From Ruania albidiflava DSM 18029 (GTDB lineage: Bacteria; Actinomycetota; Actinomycetes; Actinomycetales; Beutenbergiaceae), in the NCBI RefSeq assembly GCF_000421225.1, contig NZ_ATWL01000006.1, positions 1 through 64,000 on the forward strand: a stretch of 64,000 bases of DNA. Reading direction: 5' to 3'. Positions 50,855 through 59,790 of this stretch are shown piece after piece; position 1 is the stretch's first letter; each line of letters begins with the position of its first letter. A program made the translations under genes and the position numbers. A model generated the notes under the pieces. It did not search any database. It saw nothing but the letters and a program-made list of their open reading frames with translations, and was not told where the DNA came from.

Positions 50855-51189
50855 AGCTCACCGTCCCCGAACCGGGCGCGGGCCTCGGCCTCGGCTGCCT
50901 CCTGGGCGGTCAGGATCCGCGCTTCCGTCTCCGGTTCCGCAGCGGCGAACCGGGCCAGGGTGACCGACCCGACGAACCCGACCAGCGCGAGCACGGTCAG
51001 CAGCAGCACCAGGTCGCTGCGGCCGAACCACAACGAGACCAGCGCCAGGCAGCCCATCAGGCAGGAGACCAGCACGTCCAGGGCCACGATCCGGTCCAGC
51101 ATGCTCGGTCCGCGCTCCACCCGGAACAGGGTGATCAGCGCCGCCGGGACCAGCAGCGCGGCGCACACGGCCATCACGATCGGGCTCAC
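50851..51189 (-). CDS. mnhF: Mrp Na+/H+ antiporter subunit F
   Basis: 112 residues with three helices: IVMAVCAALLVPAALITLFRVERGPSMLDRIVALDVLVSCLMGCLALVSLWFGRSDLVLLLTVLALVGFVGSVTLARF, the full MnhF pattern including RGP-x-x-DR. GTG at 51189 has AGGAGCG upstream and overlaps the mnhE stop. A highly acidic/Ala-rich tail follows the last helix. Confidence 0.92.
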   Translation of the reverse strand: MSPIVMAVCAALLVPAALITLFRVERGPSMLDRIVALDVLVSCLMGCLALVSLWFGRSDLVLLLTVLALVGFVGSVTLARFAAAEPETEARILTAQEAAEAEARARFGDGEL

Positions 51190-51776
51190 TGTTCGCTCCT
51201 TGCTGCCTGCTGCCGAGCGCGCCGCCGCCAGGGCCGGGGCGGGTAGCCGGCCTCGGCGATGTCCTCGTCCTTGGACAAGGCGTACATCACCCACTTCTCC
51301 TGCTCCAGCACGCCCCGGCGCGCCTTCTCCACCGCACCGGGTGCGCTGGCATCGAGCACGTGCACGTACAGCATCCCGGTCAGTCGGTGCGCCTCCACCA
51401 CGATGGAACCGGGCACGATCACGGTGAGCTCCGCCGTCAACGTGAGCACCAGGTCGGAGGTGGAGGCGAGCTTCACCCGCATCACCGCACCCTTGGGGTA
51501 GTGGCCGAAGCGCAGCGCGTGCGCAGCCACGTTGATCGAGGCGCGAACGATGTCCACCAGCAGCCGGCCGAGCAACATGAGTGTGCCGATCACCGACACG
51601 TGCCCGTCGAAGCCGACCCGCGGCATCGGCATCACCCGGAGCAGACCGAAGCTGATCACCACGCCGGTGATCACGTTCGCCACGGTCAGGTTGCCCCAGA
51701 GCAGCACCCAGACGATCGTCATCCACACCGCCATCGGCCAGCGGCGCAGCCAGTCGTAGGCGTCCGGTGACCTCAT
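51186..51776 (-). CDS. mnhE: Mrp Na+/H+ antiporter subunit E
   Basis: 196 residues. WPMAVWMTIVWVLLWGNLTVANVITGVVISFGLL, then LLGRLLVDIVRASINVAAHAL and LTLTAELTVIVPGSIVVEAHRLTGMLYVHVLD, characteristic of MnhE. The C-terminal ~50 basic residues (PPRPWRRRARQQAARSEQ) extend beyond typical subunits. Overlaps mnhD by ATGA. Confidence 0.92.
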   Translation of the reverse strand: MRSPDAYDWLRRWPMAVWMTIVWVLLWGNLTVANVITGVVISFGLLRVMPMPRVGFDGHVSVIGTLMLLGRLLVDIVRASINVAAHALRFGHYPKGAVMRVKLASTSDLVLTLTAELTVIVPGSIVVEAHRLTGMLYVHVLDASAPGAVEKARRGVLEQEKWVMYALSKDEDIAEAGYPPRPWRRRARQQAARSEQ

Positions 51777-53311
51777 CCGTCACCCCCAGCGGCGTCCGAG
51801 GACTGCCCCGCGCCGCGGTCCCCGTGCACCAGGACCGCCTCGATGTAGGGGGTGCGGGCGCGCAGGTCACGGGCGGCGTCGTCGGTGTAGTGGTACAACG
51901 GCCCGCCGATCACCGCGATCAGCACGCCGACGGAGGCGATCACCGCGGCCGGACCGAACATGGTGCGCGGCACCCGGGTGTCCGGCAGCGGCTGCGGCGC
52001 CTCCTGCCAGAACGCCTTGTTCCAGGCCTTGATCACCGCGTACAGGGTGAGCAGGGAGGTGAGCAACCCGGTGCCGACCCCGACCAGGGCGAGCCCGGAA
52101 CCGGTCTGGATGCCGGCCTGCAGCAGACCGATCTTGCCGAGGAACCCGGACATCGGCGGGATGCCGGCCAGGTTCATTGCAGAAAGGAAGAACACGGCAC
52201 CGAGCGCGGGGGCGACCTTGGCCAGGCTGCCCAGCTCTTCCAGGGAGGTGGTGCCGCCGCGGCGCTCCACCAACCCGGCGATGAGGAACAGTGCGGTCTG
52301 CACGGTGATGTGGTGCACGATGTAGAAGATCGAGGCGGACAGCCCGGTGTCCGAGGCCAGCGAGATGCCGAAGATCATGTAGCCGATGTGGCTGACCAGG
52401 GTGAAGGACAGCAGCCGCTTGATGTCTTCCTGCGCCACTGCGCCGATGATGCCGACCAGCATGGTGGCGATCGCCGCGACGAGCAGGACGTCGTCCAAGA
52501 CGCCATCGGTGAACAGCAGCGTCTGCGCGCGGATGATCGCGTACACCCCGACCTTGGTGAGCAGGCCGGCGAACACTGCCGTCACCGGTGCCGGGGCGGT
52601 CGGGTAGGAGTCCGGCAGCCAGGCGGACAGCGGGAACACCGCCGCCTTGATGGCGAACCCGAGCAGCAGCATGATCTGCAGCAGCAGACGTATCCCGGAG
52701 TCCACCTCCGGAAGTCGCTCGGCCAGCTGGGCGAGGTTCAGTGTGCCGGTGGCGGCGTAGATCAGCGCGATGGAGACCAGGAACAGCACCGAGGACAGCA
52801 GCGAGACCACCACGTAGATGGACCCAGCGCGGATACGTTCCCCGGTGCCGCCGAGAGTGAGCAGCACGAAGCTGGCCGCGAGCAGGATCTCGAAGCCGAC
52901 GTACAGGTTGAACAGGTCGCCGGAGAGGAACGCCATCGACACCCCGGCGGCCAGCACCAGGTAGGTGGGGTGGTAGATCGCGACCGGGGCGCCGTCGTTC
53001 CCGTCCGCCAGACCCTGGGCGAGGGAGTAGGCGAGCACGCCGAGGATCACCAGCGCGGAAACCACGAGCATCAGGGCGGAGAGCCGGTCGGCGACCAGGG
53101 CGATACCCACTGGTGCGGCCCAGTCGCCCACGTCCACCACCTGCGGACCCGCCGTGTGGGTGAGGAAGATCAGCGCCACGGCCACGGCGAGCACAGTGCT
53201 CACTGCGGCGACCGAGATGATCCCCTGCGCACGGGAGCGCCGGGAGACGGCCAGCGCCAGCCCGGCGGCCACCAGCGGGACCACCACGGGCAGCGGGACG
53301 AGCCAGGTCAT
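51773..53311 (-). CDS. mnhD: Mrp Na+/H+ antiporter subunit D
   Basis: 512 residues, ~14 helices, of the NuoN/NuoM-like proton-channel family. Key region: LFNLYVGFEILLAASFVLLTLGG (Glu), AIKAAVFPLSAWLPDSYPTAPAPVTAVFAGLLTKVGVYAIIR (Lys in AIKAA, helix 7; second Lys in LTKVG). Late segment: NLAGIPPMSGFLGKIGLLQA. These lysines and the Glu match proton-path residues of Mrp-D and NDH-1. Overlaps mnhC and mnhE. Confidence 0.95.
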   Translation of the reverse strand: MTWLVPLPVVVPLVAAGLALAVSRRSRAQGIISVAAVSTVLAVAVALIFLTHTAGPQVVDVGDWAAPVGIALVADRLSALMLVVSALVILGVLAYSLAQGLADGNDGAPVAIYHPTYLVLAAGVSMAFLSGDLFNLYVGFEILLAASFVLLTLGGTGERIRAGSIYVVVSLLSSVLFLVSIALIYAATGTLNLAQLAERLPEVDSGIRLLLQIMLLLGFAIKAAVFPLSAWLPDSYPTAPAPVTAVFAGLLTKVGVYAIIRAQTLLFTDGVLDDVLLVAAIATMLVGIIGAVAQEDIKRLLSFTLVSHIGYMIFGISLASDTGLSASIFYIVHHITVQTALFLIAGLVERRGGTTSLEELGSLAKVAPALGAVFFLSAMNLAGIPPMSGFLGKIGLLQAGIQTGSGLALVGVGTGLLTSLLTLYAVIKAWNKAFWQEAPQPLPDTRVPRTMFGPAAVIASVGVLIAVIGGPLYHYTDDAARDLRARTPYIEAVLVHGDRGAGQSSDAAGGDG

Positions 53312-53832
53312 CGGTCCCCTCCCGTGATCGGGCCGCCGTGGTCCTCCGGGGTGTGCGCCTCCGGCGTCCCGGCCGGGGCCTCCTCAGTCTCGTCCCGGGC
53401 CTCGGCCGCCTCCGTCTGCAGGTCGGTGCCGACGTCGTCCGCGCGGCTGTCCGCCTCCCGCAGTGCGGCGCGGCGGGCGATCCGGCGGTCCTCCAGGTCG
53501 TCCTGCACCTCGTCGTGACCGTGCAGCTGCCAGGACCGGTAGGCCATGGCGAGCACGAAGGCGGTCAGGCCGAGGTTGATCACGATCGCGGTGAGCACCA
53601 TCGCTTGCGGCAGCGGGTCGCTCATCTCGCCGGGGTCGGTGGCGCCGATCAGCGGCGGCCCGCCGGCCGCGCCACCGGCGATCAGGAACAGCACGTTCAC
53701 CCCGTTGCTGATCAGGGTGATGCCGACGATCACCCGGGACAGGGACCGCTCCAGCAGCAGGTACACACCGGTGCCGACGAGCACGCCGACCACGAGCACC
53801 AGCGCCAGCGAGGGGCTCATCTCGATGTTCAT
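53308..53832 (-). CDS. mnhC: Mrp Na+/H+ antiporter subunit C with long acidic tail
   Basis: 174 residues. Residues 1-110 are the NuoK-like MnhC core: LALVLVVGVLVGTGVYLLLERSLSRVIVGITLISNGVNVLFLIAG, then DPLPQAMVLTAIVINLGLTAFVLAMAYRSW (Glu in LLLERS). About 65 further residues are mostly Asp, Glu, Arg and Ala (DDLEDRRIARRAALREADSR ... EEAPAGTPEAHTPED), beyond normal subunit length (~110-125) and probably disordered in the cytoplasm. ATG at 53832 has AGAGGG upstream. Confidence 0.92.
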   Translation of the reverse strand: MNIEMSPSLALVLVVGVLVGTGVYLLLERSLSRVIVGITLISNGVNVLFLIAGGAAGGPPLIGATDPGEMSDPLPQAMVLTAIVINLGLTAFVLAMAYRSWQLHGHDEVQDDLEDRRIARRAALREADSRADDVGTDLQTEAAEARDETEEAPAGTPEAHTPEDHGGPITGGDR

Positions 53833-53914
53833 CAGGCCCTCTTCTCTGCCCGCTGCGGTGCCTCGCTCCGGCGCACCTCGTGCCTCGGCGCACCTCCGCG
53901 GGGGCTCCTCACGG

Positions 53915-56890
53915 TCACGAGGTTCCCCCGTCCCCGGTGTGCACGAGCTCGGGCTCGGTGTCGTCGGCGGTGCTGCGCGGGGAGTCGTGCGCCACGTCCG
54001 GGGCGGCCTGGCCGGCGGCCTCACCCTGCCGGTCGACCTCGGAGCCGAGGGAGCGCAGCACGTCCAGCATCAGTCCGACCACCACGAGGAACACGCCGAT
54101 GTCGAAGAACAGGGAGGTGACCAGGTGCACCTCACCGAAGATCCACAAGCTGACGTCCAGCTCCACCGACTGCAGCACCGCCCCGCCGAAGAACAGCGGT
54201 ACCGCCCCCGCCCCGGCAGACAGGAACAGACCGGAGCCCAGCAACGCACCGGGCAGGATCGGCATCGCCTCACCGAGCTCGTACCGGCCGCCGGCCAGGT
54301 AGCGCACCGTCAGTGCGATGCCGACGACCAGTCCGGCCACGAACCCGCCCCCGGGGGCGTTGTGTCCGGAGAACAGCAGGAACACGGCGAACACGAGCAT
54401 CGTGTGGAACACGATCCGGGTGGCCACCTCGAAGATCACCGAGCGCCGGTAGGGCGGCAGTGCCACCCCGGCGGGCAACCAGCGCCGGTTCCGGCGGTCG
54501 TCCTGGTTGTCCGCGGGGTCGCCGCGCAATCCCCCGGCGGCATCCTCCCCGGGCGGAACCGGCCAGACCGAAGGCGCACCCGGCTTGATGTCCCGGACCC
54601 GGTCCACACCGCGGGAGCGGGCCCGCAGGAACACCAGGGAGGCGACACCGGTGGCGGCGACCAGCAGCACGGAGATCTCCCCCATGGTGTCCCAGGCGCG
54701 GATGTCCACGAGCGTGACGTTCACGATGTTCTTGCCGTAGCCGAACTGGGACGCCTCCTCCGGGAAGAACTCGGCGATCGGGTCTGCCACCCGGGCGCCG
54801 GGCACCACGAGCGCGAGCAGCATCGCCATCACCCCCACGGCCGCACCGAGGACCGCCCGCCACCAGCGGCTGGCCTTCAGTGGCCGGTTCGAGTAGTACG
54901 GGGGCAGGCGGCGCAGCACCAGGATGAACACCACCAGGGAGATGGTCTCCACCAGTGCCTGGGTGAGGGCCAGGTCGGGTGCGCCGTGCAGGGCGAACAG
55001 CACCACCACCCCGTAGCCGGTGACCCCGAGCAGCACCACCGCCTTGAGCCGGCGGCGGGCGCGGGCGGCGAGGAAGGCGCCGATGGCGATCACCAGGGCC
55101 ACGGCGATCTGTGCGGGGGTGTCGAACCAGCGCACGTCACCGATCTGCACCCCGCCGGTGATGCTGGCGATGCTGATCGAGACGACGGTGGTGAGCAGGA
55201 TGATCGCCAGGTACAGCGGCAGCGAACCACGCTGGGTGGTGGAGGTGACGGCGATCGCCACCCGGTCCAGCCGGCGCATCGTGGAGCGGTAGGTGTGGTC
55301 CGCGTCCGGTCCGAGGATGACGGCGTCCTGCGCCTTGAACACTGCGGCGCGCCCGGCGTAGAGCGCGAGTCCGAGGAGCAGGACGCCGGCGGTCAGCAGC
55401 AGTGGGAGGCCGAACCCGCCCCAGAGGGTCAGGTGGCCGGCCTCGCCGGACGGGTAGGTGGCGGCGTGCCCGGACAGCAGCCGTTCCCCCAGTCCTGGCA
55501 GCAACCCGGCGACCAGCCCGGCCAGCGCGAGCAGGATGCCGGGCACGAACAGTCCGGCGGCCTCGGTGTCCAGCGGCGTGTCCGGCACACCGGGCTTGCG
55601 GGCGAAGGCGCCCCACAGGAACCGCAGCCCGTAGCCGACGGTGAGCACCGACCCGACCACGATCACGACCAGGACGATGCTCTGCTGCGTCCCGCCGCCG
55701 TGGGTGAGCGCCTCCAGTGCTGCTTCTTTGCCGACGTACCCGGCGAACGGGGGCAGCCCGATCATGGAGAACGCGGCGAGGAAGCCGGCCACGGTGGCGG
55801 CCGGGAGCCGGCGGCCGAGCCCGGAGAGCTCGCGCAGGTCCCGGGTGCCGGCGGCGGCGTCGATCACGCCGACGGTGAGGAACAGGGCGGCCTTGAACAT
55901 GGCGTGCGCCCCGAGCAGCGCGAGCCCCGCCAGGGCGACCGCGCGGTCGCTCTGGCCGACGAGCAGGATCAGGAAGCCGAGCTGGCTGACGGTGCCGAAC
56001 GCGAGCAGCAGCTTCAGGTCGTGCTGCTTCAGCGACCGGTAGCCGCCGATGATCATGGTGGCGCCCCCGGCGACCAGGACCACCCAGCGCCAGGCGTCCA
56101 GGTCGGCGAACCCGGGAGCCATGCGAGCGACCAGGTACACCCCGGCCTTGACCATGGCGGCCGCGTGCAGGTAGGCACTCACCGGGGTGGGTGCGGCCAT
56201 CGCCGAGGGCAGCCAGAAGTGGAACGGCACCTGCGCGGACTTGGTCAGCGCCCCGACGAGCACCAGCACCACAGCGGTGGTCACGCCCCATCCGGTCGGC
56301 GGGTGTGCGACCAGCTCGGACAGGGAGTAGGACCCGCCCGGGGTCTCCCCGAGGATGATGAAGCCACCGAGCATCGCCAGCCCGCCGAGCGTGGTGACGA
56401 TGATCGCCTGCATCGCCGACCGGCGGGACCCCTTGCGGTCGAAGTAGTGCCCGATGAGCAGGTAGGAGAAGATCGTGGTCAGCTCCCAGAACACGTACAG
56501 CACGAGCGTGTCGTCGGTGCTGACCAGGCCGAGCATCGCACCGGCGAAGGCCACGAACACGCCGGCGAACCGGCCGAGGAACTTCGCCCCGGAGGAGAAG
56601 TACCAGGCGCAGTAGGCGAGCACCAGGGCGCCGACGGCACCGACCACCAGCACCATGAACCAGGTCAGCGTGTCCATCCGGAAGGTGAGGTTCATCCCGA
56701 TGGAGGCGACCCAGGCCACCTCGACCTGTGGACCGTGCCCGGCCAGCACGCTGGAGGTCTGGGTCAGTGCCCACACCGCTGCCGAACCGGGCACCAGCGC
56801 CAGCGGCAGGAACATCTTCCGCCCGTACCGCGCGACCACGAAGGGGGCAGCCAGAGCCGCGATGATGTGCACGGCTAATAGCTGCAGCAC
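53915..56890 (-). CDS. mnhA: Mrp Na+/H+ antiporter subunit A fused to subunit B
   Basis: 991 residues. The NuoL-like A subunit spans about 1-790 (FWELTTIFSYLLIGHYFDRKGSRRSA; the proton-path segment TKSAQVPFHFWLPSAMAAPTPVSAYLHAAAMVKAGVYLVARM; MnhA C-terminal DUF4040-like helices ending DIRAWDTMGEISVLLVAATG). From ~815 comes an MnhB domain: IVFHTMLVFAVFLLFSGHNAPGGGFVAGLVVG and FFDIGVFLVVVGLMLDVLRSLG. No separate mnhB gene exists, so A and B are fused, as in several actinobacteria. GTG at 56890 has AGGAG upstream. First gene of the operon. Confidence 0.95.
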   Translation of the reverse strand: MLQLLAVHIIAALAAPFVVARYGRKMFLPLALVPGSAAVWALTQTSSVLAGHGPQVEVAWVASIGMNLTFRMDTLTWFMVLVVGAVGALVLAYCAWYFSSGAKFLGRFAGVFVAFAGAMLGLVSTDDTLVLYVFWELTTIFSYLLIGHYFDRKGSRRSAMQAIIVTTLGGLAMLGGFIILGETPGGSYSLSELVAHPPTGWGVTTAVVLVLVGALTKSAQVPFHFWLPSAMAAPTPVSAYLHAAAMVKAGVYLVARMAPGFADLDAWRWVVLVAGGATMIIGGYRSLKQHDLKLLLAFGTVSQLGFLILLVGQSDRAVALAGLALLGAHAMFKAALFLTVGVIDAAAGTRDLRELSGLGRRLPAATVAGFLAAFSMIGLPPFAGYVGKEAALEALTHGGGTQQSIVLVVIVVGSVLTVGYGLRFLWGAFARKPGVPDTPLDTEAAGLFVPGILLALAGLVAGLLPGLGERLLSGHAATYPSGEAGHLTLWGGFGLPLLLTAGVLLLGLALYAGRAAVFKAQDAVILGPDADHTYRSTMRRLDRVAIAVTSTTQRGSLPLYLAIILLTTVVSISIASITGGVQIGDVRWFDTPAQIAVALVIAIGAFLAARARRRLKAVVLLGVTGYGVVVLFALHGAPDLALTQALVETISLVVFILVLRRLPPYYSNRPLKASRWWRAVLGAAVGVMAMLLALVVPGARVADPIAEFFPEEASQFGYGKNIVNVTLVDIRAWDTMGEISVLLVAATGVASLVFLRARSRGVDRVRDIKPGAPSVWPVPPGEDAAGGLRGDPADNQDDRRNRRWLPAGVALPPYRRSVIFEVATRIVFHTMLVFAVFLLFSGHNAPGGGFVAGLVVGIALTVRYLAGGRYELGEAMPILPGALLGSGLFLSAGAGAVPLFFGGAVLQSVELDVSLWIFGEVHLVTSLFFDIGVFLVVVGLMLDVLRSLGSEVDRQGEAAGQAAPDVAHDSPRSTADDTEPELVHTGDGGTS

Positions 56891-57071
56891 GTCCGCTCCT
56901 GCTCAGTGGGCGTGGTCAGTGGTCAGTGTTCAAATGGTGCAGTTGTGTTGGGAAGTTGAGGAAAATGGCTCGCCACACCGCTTCCGAGCGGACAACGGAC
57001 CGGTCCCAATACTAACAATGGCCACGCGGTGCTCCCGGCGGCGTCCAGTCGGCAGACACCTGCCGTGGTGG

Positions 57072-57677
57072 CTACAACCACCCGTTCTCCTGCGCCAGCC
57101 GCGCGGCCTCGGCGCGGGTGCGGGCACCGGTCTTGCCGATCGCCGCGGACAGGTGGTTGCGCACTGTGCCCTCGGACAGGTGCAGCGCCCGGGCCAGGTC
57201 GGCGACGGTGCCACCGGCGGCGGCCTCGCGGAGCACGTCGGTCTCGCGGGCGGTCAGTGGGGACTCGCCGGCAACCAGCCCCTCAGCGGCAAGCACCGGG
57301 TCCACCACGCGCAGGCCGGCGTGCACCCGGCGGACCGCATCGGCCAAGCGACGGGCCGGGGTGTCCTTGACCACGAACCCGTCCGCCCCGGCGCGAAGTG
57401 CGCGACGCAGGTACCCGGGTCGGCCGAACGTGGTGACGATCAGCACCCGCACCCCCGGATGGTCGGCCTTGATCGCAGCGGTCAGGGCGATACCGTCCAT
57501 CCCTGGCATCTCCACGTCCACCAGCGCCACGTCCACCTCGGCAGACCGCAGCAGGTCGAGCACCTCCGCGCCGCTGCCGGCCTCGCCGGCCACCTCGATG
57601 TCCTCCTCCAGCCCGAGCAGCGCGGCCACCGCCCCGCGCACCAGGGACTGGTCGTCGGCGAGCAGCACCCGGATCAT
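57072..57677 (-). CDS. LuxR-family response regulator (DesR-like)
   Basis: 201 residues. VLLADDQSLVRGAVAALL acidic pair, phosphoacceptor in DVALVDVEMPGMDGI, VLIVTTFGRPGYLRRAL and GFVVKDTPARRLADAV; C-terminal LuxR HTH LTARETDVLREAAAGGTVADLARALHLSEGTVRNHLSAAIGK. Overlaps the kinase gene by four bases (ATGA). Last gene of the operon ATPase-permease-kinase-regulator. Confidence 0.93.
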   Translation of the reverse strand: MIRVLLADDQSLVRGAVAALLGLEEDIEVAGEAGSGAEVLDLLRSAEVDVALVDVEMPGMDGIALTAAIKADHPGVRVLIVTTFGRPGYLRRALRAGADGFVVKDTPARRLADAVRRVHAGLRVVDPVLAAEGLVAGESPLTARETDVLREAAAGGTVADLARALHLSEGTVRNHLSAAIGKTGARTRAEAARLAQENGWL

Positions 57678-58963
57678 CGCGGCACCTGCACGGTCAGCTC
57701 GAACCCGTGCGGGTCCGTGGACCGGGTGAGGAGCACCGCACCGGCCATCCGAGCGCGTTCCCGCAGCCCACGCAACCCGTTCCCGCCGCCAGCACCTGCA
57801 CCCGGGGCGCTCTCCTCCCCCACCGGACCGGCTGTGTCGGCCGAGCCCGCGCTGCCCGGCGGACCTGCGCCGTCATCGGTGATCGTGAGCCGGTCCGGCG
57901 CGATCCGCACCGTGCAGGAGCGGGCGCCGGAGTGCCGGATCACGTTCGTCACCCCTTCGCGCACGGTCCAGGCGTACAGGTCGCGCACCTGGGTGGGCAC
58001 CTCGTCGACGGCGGTGGGCACCTCCGCGAGGATGTCCGCCGACTCCAGGGCTTCTCGGGCGCGCACCAGCTCCCCGGCCAGGCTCAGGTCGCGGTAGCCC
58101 TCCACGGCGCGGCGCACATCGTGCAGCGTGTCCCGGGAGAGCCGCTCCAGCCCGGCCAGCTCCGCGCGGGCCCGGTCGGTGTCCACCTCCAGCAGCCGGC
58201 TGGCCAGCTCGATCTTCACGGTGATCACGGTGAGCGAGTGGCCGAGCACGTCGTGCAGGTCGCGGGCCATCCGGTGCCGTTCCTCGGCCACCGCCAGCCG
58301 GGCGTTCTCCTCCCGGGCGGCCATCAGCGCACGGGTGCGCTGACGCATCAGCCGGATCCCCCACACCGCGAGCGCGGAGGCTGCGATGGACAGCGGCACC
58401 CCGAACCCAGGGTCCCAGCCGGGCACCACCCATTCCAGCACGCCGACCGTCACCACCAGCGCGGCGACCAGGACGGGACCGACCACCCGCGGCAGCCACA
58501 GCACCATGAGCACGCCGACGAACGGCAGTGCGGCGGTGGCCGACTGCCCCAGGGTGACCATCATGAGGACCACCAGCACGATCTGCACGACGATCACCGT
58601 GATGCCCAGTGCCCTGCCGGTCGGCCACGGATCCCACGCCCGCCGGCCCCGCGGTCCGCCACCTGCGATCAGGGAGCGCAGCCAACCCGGCCGGATCTGC
58701 AGCATCCACGCACCGAGGTAGACCAGGGCGATGAGCAGCGTGGCAGCCAGACCGATCAGCCCCGCCGAGGTGTCTCGGGATGCCCACGCGGTCGATATCG
58801 GGTCGGCGAGGAACACCAACCAGATGGCGGAGAACGCGAGAACTCCCCAGGTGGAGAACATCGGCCGCCCGGCCGGGACAGTGGGCTCCCGCACCTCCCG
58901 GTCCGTCGGCTCGGACGAGGGGGGCTCGCTCTGTTCCGGGCAGGTCACCCTGTCATTGTTCAC
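57674..58963 (-). CDS. Sensor histidine kinase (DesK-like)
   Basis: 429 residues. Around six helices (residues 35-215), then a coiled-coil and RHRMARDLHDVLGHSLTVITVKIELASRLL, the DesK-type phosphoacceptor region; N-box VREGVTNVIRHSGARSC and G-box GGGNGLRGLRERARMAGAVL. The ATPase domain is interrupted by a Gly/Pro/Ala-rich insert (PPGSAGSADTAGPVGEESAP). GTG at 58963 overlaps the permease stop (GTGA), supporting co-translation. Likely governs or senses the attached ABC exporter. Confidence 0.92.
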   Translation of the reverse strand: MNNDRVTCPEQSEPPSSEPTDREVREPTVPAGRPMFSTWGVLAFSAIWLVFLADPISTAWASRDTSAGLIGLAATLLIALVYLGAWMLQIRPGWLRSLIAGGGPRGRRAWDPWPTGRALGITVIVVQIVLVVLMMVTLGQSATAALPFVGVLMVLWLPRVVGPVLVAALVVTVGVLEWVVPGWDPGFGVPLSIAASALAVWGIRLMRQRTRALMAAREENARLAVAEERHRMARDLHDVLGHSLTVITVKIELASRLLEVDTDRARAELAGLERLSRDTLHDVRRAVEGYRDLSLAGELVRAREALESADILAEVPTAVDEVPTQVRDLYAWTVREGVTNVIRHSGARSCTVRIAPDRLTITDDGAGPPGSAGSADTAGPVGEESAPGAGAGGGNGLRGLRERARMAGAVLLTRSTDPHGFELTVQVPR

Positions 58964-59790
58964 CCGCGGGCGGTGTCCGCGCGGAACCGCCAGACGGCGC
59001 CGAGCACGAAGATCGCGAACCAGACCAGCACGTTCAGCACCCAGACAGCCTGCACGGGGTCGCCGGTCAGCGGTGCGTGCACCAGGTGGCCGAGCCCGTA
59101 CAGGGGGGTGAACGAGGCGACCAGGTCGAGCGTGGAGCCCGCCGGGATCGGGTAGAACAGTCCGCCGAGGAACGCCATCGCGGCCACCCCCAGGCCGAGG
59201 AACTGCATCACGTTCTCGCTCGGCAGCAGGTAGCCGAGGAACAGACCGAGAGCGGCGAACACCAACGACCCGGCGAGCGCGATGCCCGCAGTCAGCGGCC
59301 ACAGGTAGCCGGCCATCTGCGGGCCGCCGGAGACCGCTCCGGCGAGGTACACCGCGGTCACGCTCAGCGCGCCGAGCACGACGGCGCAGCACGCCTTGAG
59401 CAGGATGTAGGCCACCGGGGTCAGGGGGGTCAGCCGGAGCTGGCGGGTCCAGCCGCGGGAGCGTTCCACGGCCACCATCGCCTCGGCGCTGGTGGTGGCG
59501 AGCATGGCGCCGTAGACGCCCATCGAGATGAGGATGTAGGCGGCGACGTTGCCGTGGCCGGCGTCCTGGTCACCGCCGACCGAGGAGGAGGCGATGAAGT
59601 ACAGCGCGACCGGCATCACCACCATGAGGATCACCGTGCGGCGGTTGCGCAGCAGCCGGCGCACCTCCAGGGCGAACAGACGCAGCGAGAACCCGCCCCA
59701 CGCCGGGACGGGACGGTGCAGGGTCGGCAGCACAGCCGGTGCGGGCCGCACCGGGTGGCCGGGCTGGGCGGACTGGGTGGCGCTGGTCAT
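58960..59790 (-). CDS. ABC-2 type permease
   Basis: 276 residues. After a ~35-residue proline-rich head come six helices, beginning LRLFALEVRRLLRNRRTVILMVVMPVALYFIASS, with SRGWTRQLRLTPLTPVAYILLKA (ABC-2 coupling region) and LGLGVAAMAFLGGLFYPIPAGSTL. Partner of the upstream ATPase and of the kinase-regulator pair, a common drug- or lipid-efflux arrangement. Start overlaps the ATPase stop by four bases. Confidence 0.92.
   Translation of the reverse strand: MTSATQSAQPGHPVRPAPAVLPTLHRPVPAWGGFSLRLFALEVRRLLRNRRTVILMVVMPVALYFIASSSVGGDQDAGHGNVAAYILISMGVYGAMLATTSAEAMVAVERSRGWTRQLRLTPLTPVAYILLKACCAVVLGALSVTAVYLAGAVSGGPQMAGYLWPLTAGIALAGSLVFAALGLFLGYLLPSENVMQFLGLGVAAMAFLGGLFYPIPAGSTLDLVASFTPLYGLGHLVHAPLTGDPVQAVWVLNVLVWFAIFVLGAVWRFRADTARG

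Noticed and set aside
53546-56878. 1110-residue open frame on the plus strand
   Set aside because: Antisense to mnhA-mnhB; composition is His/Gln/Gly-rich shadow of a high-GC gene, with no motifs. Similar long shadows at 29073-30995, 45006-46370, 47829-50036 and 50465-53518 were left out for the same reason.
57674-57677. DesK/DesR-like pair (57072-58963) as regulator of the desaturase at 9041
   Set aside because: The kinase is DesK-like by motif but is coupled to an ABC-2 exporter operon 47 kb away. Without expression data, assigning it to the desaturase would be guesswork.
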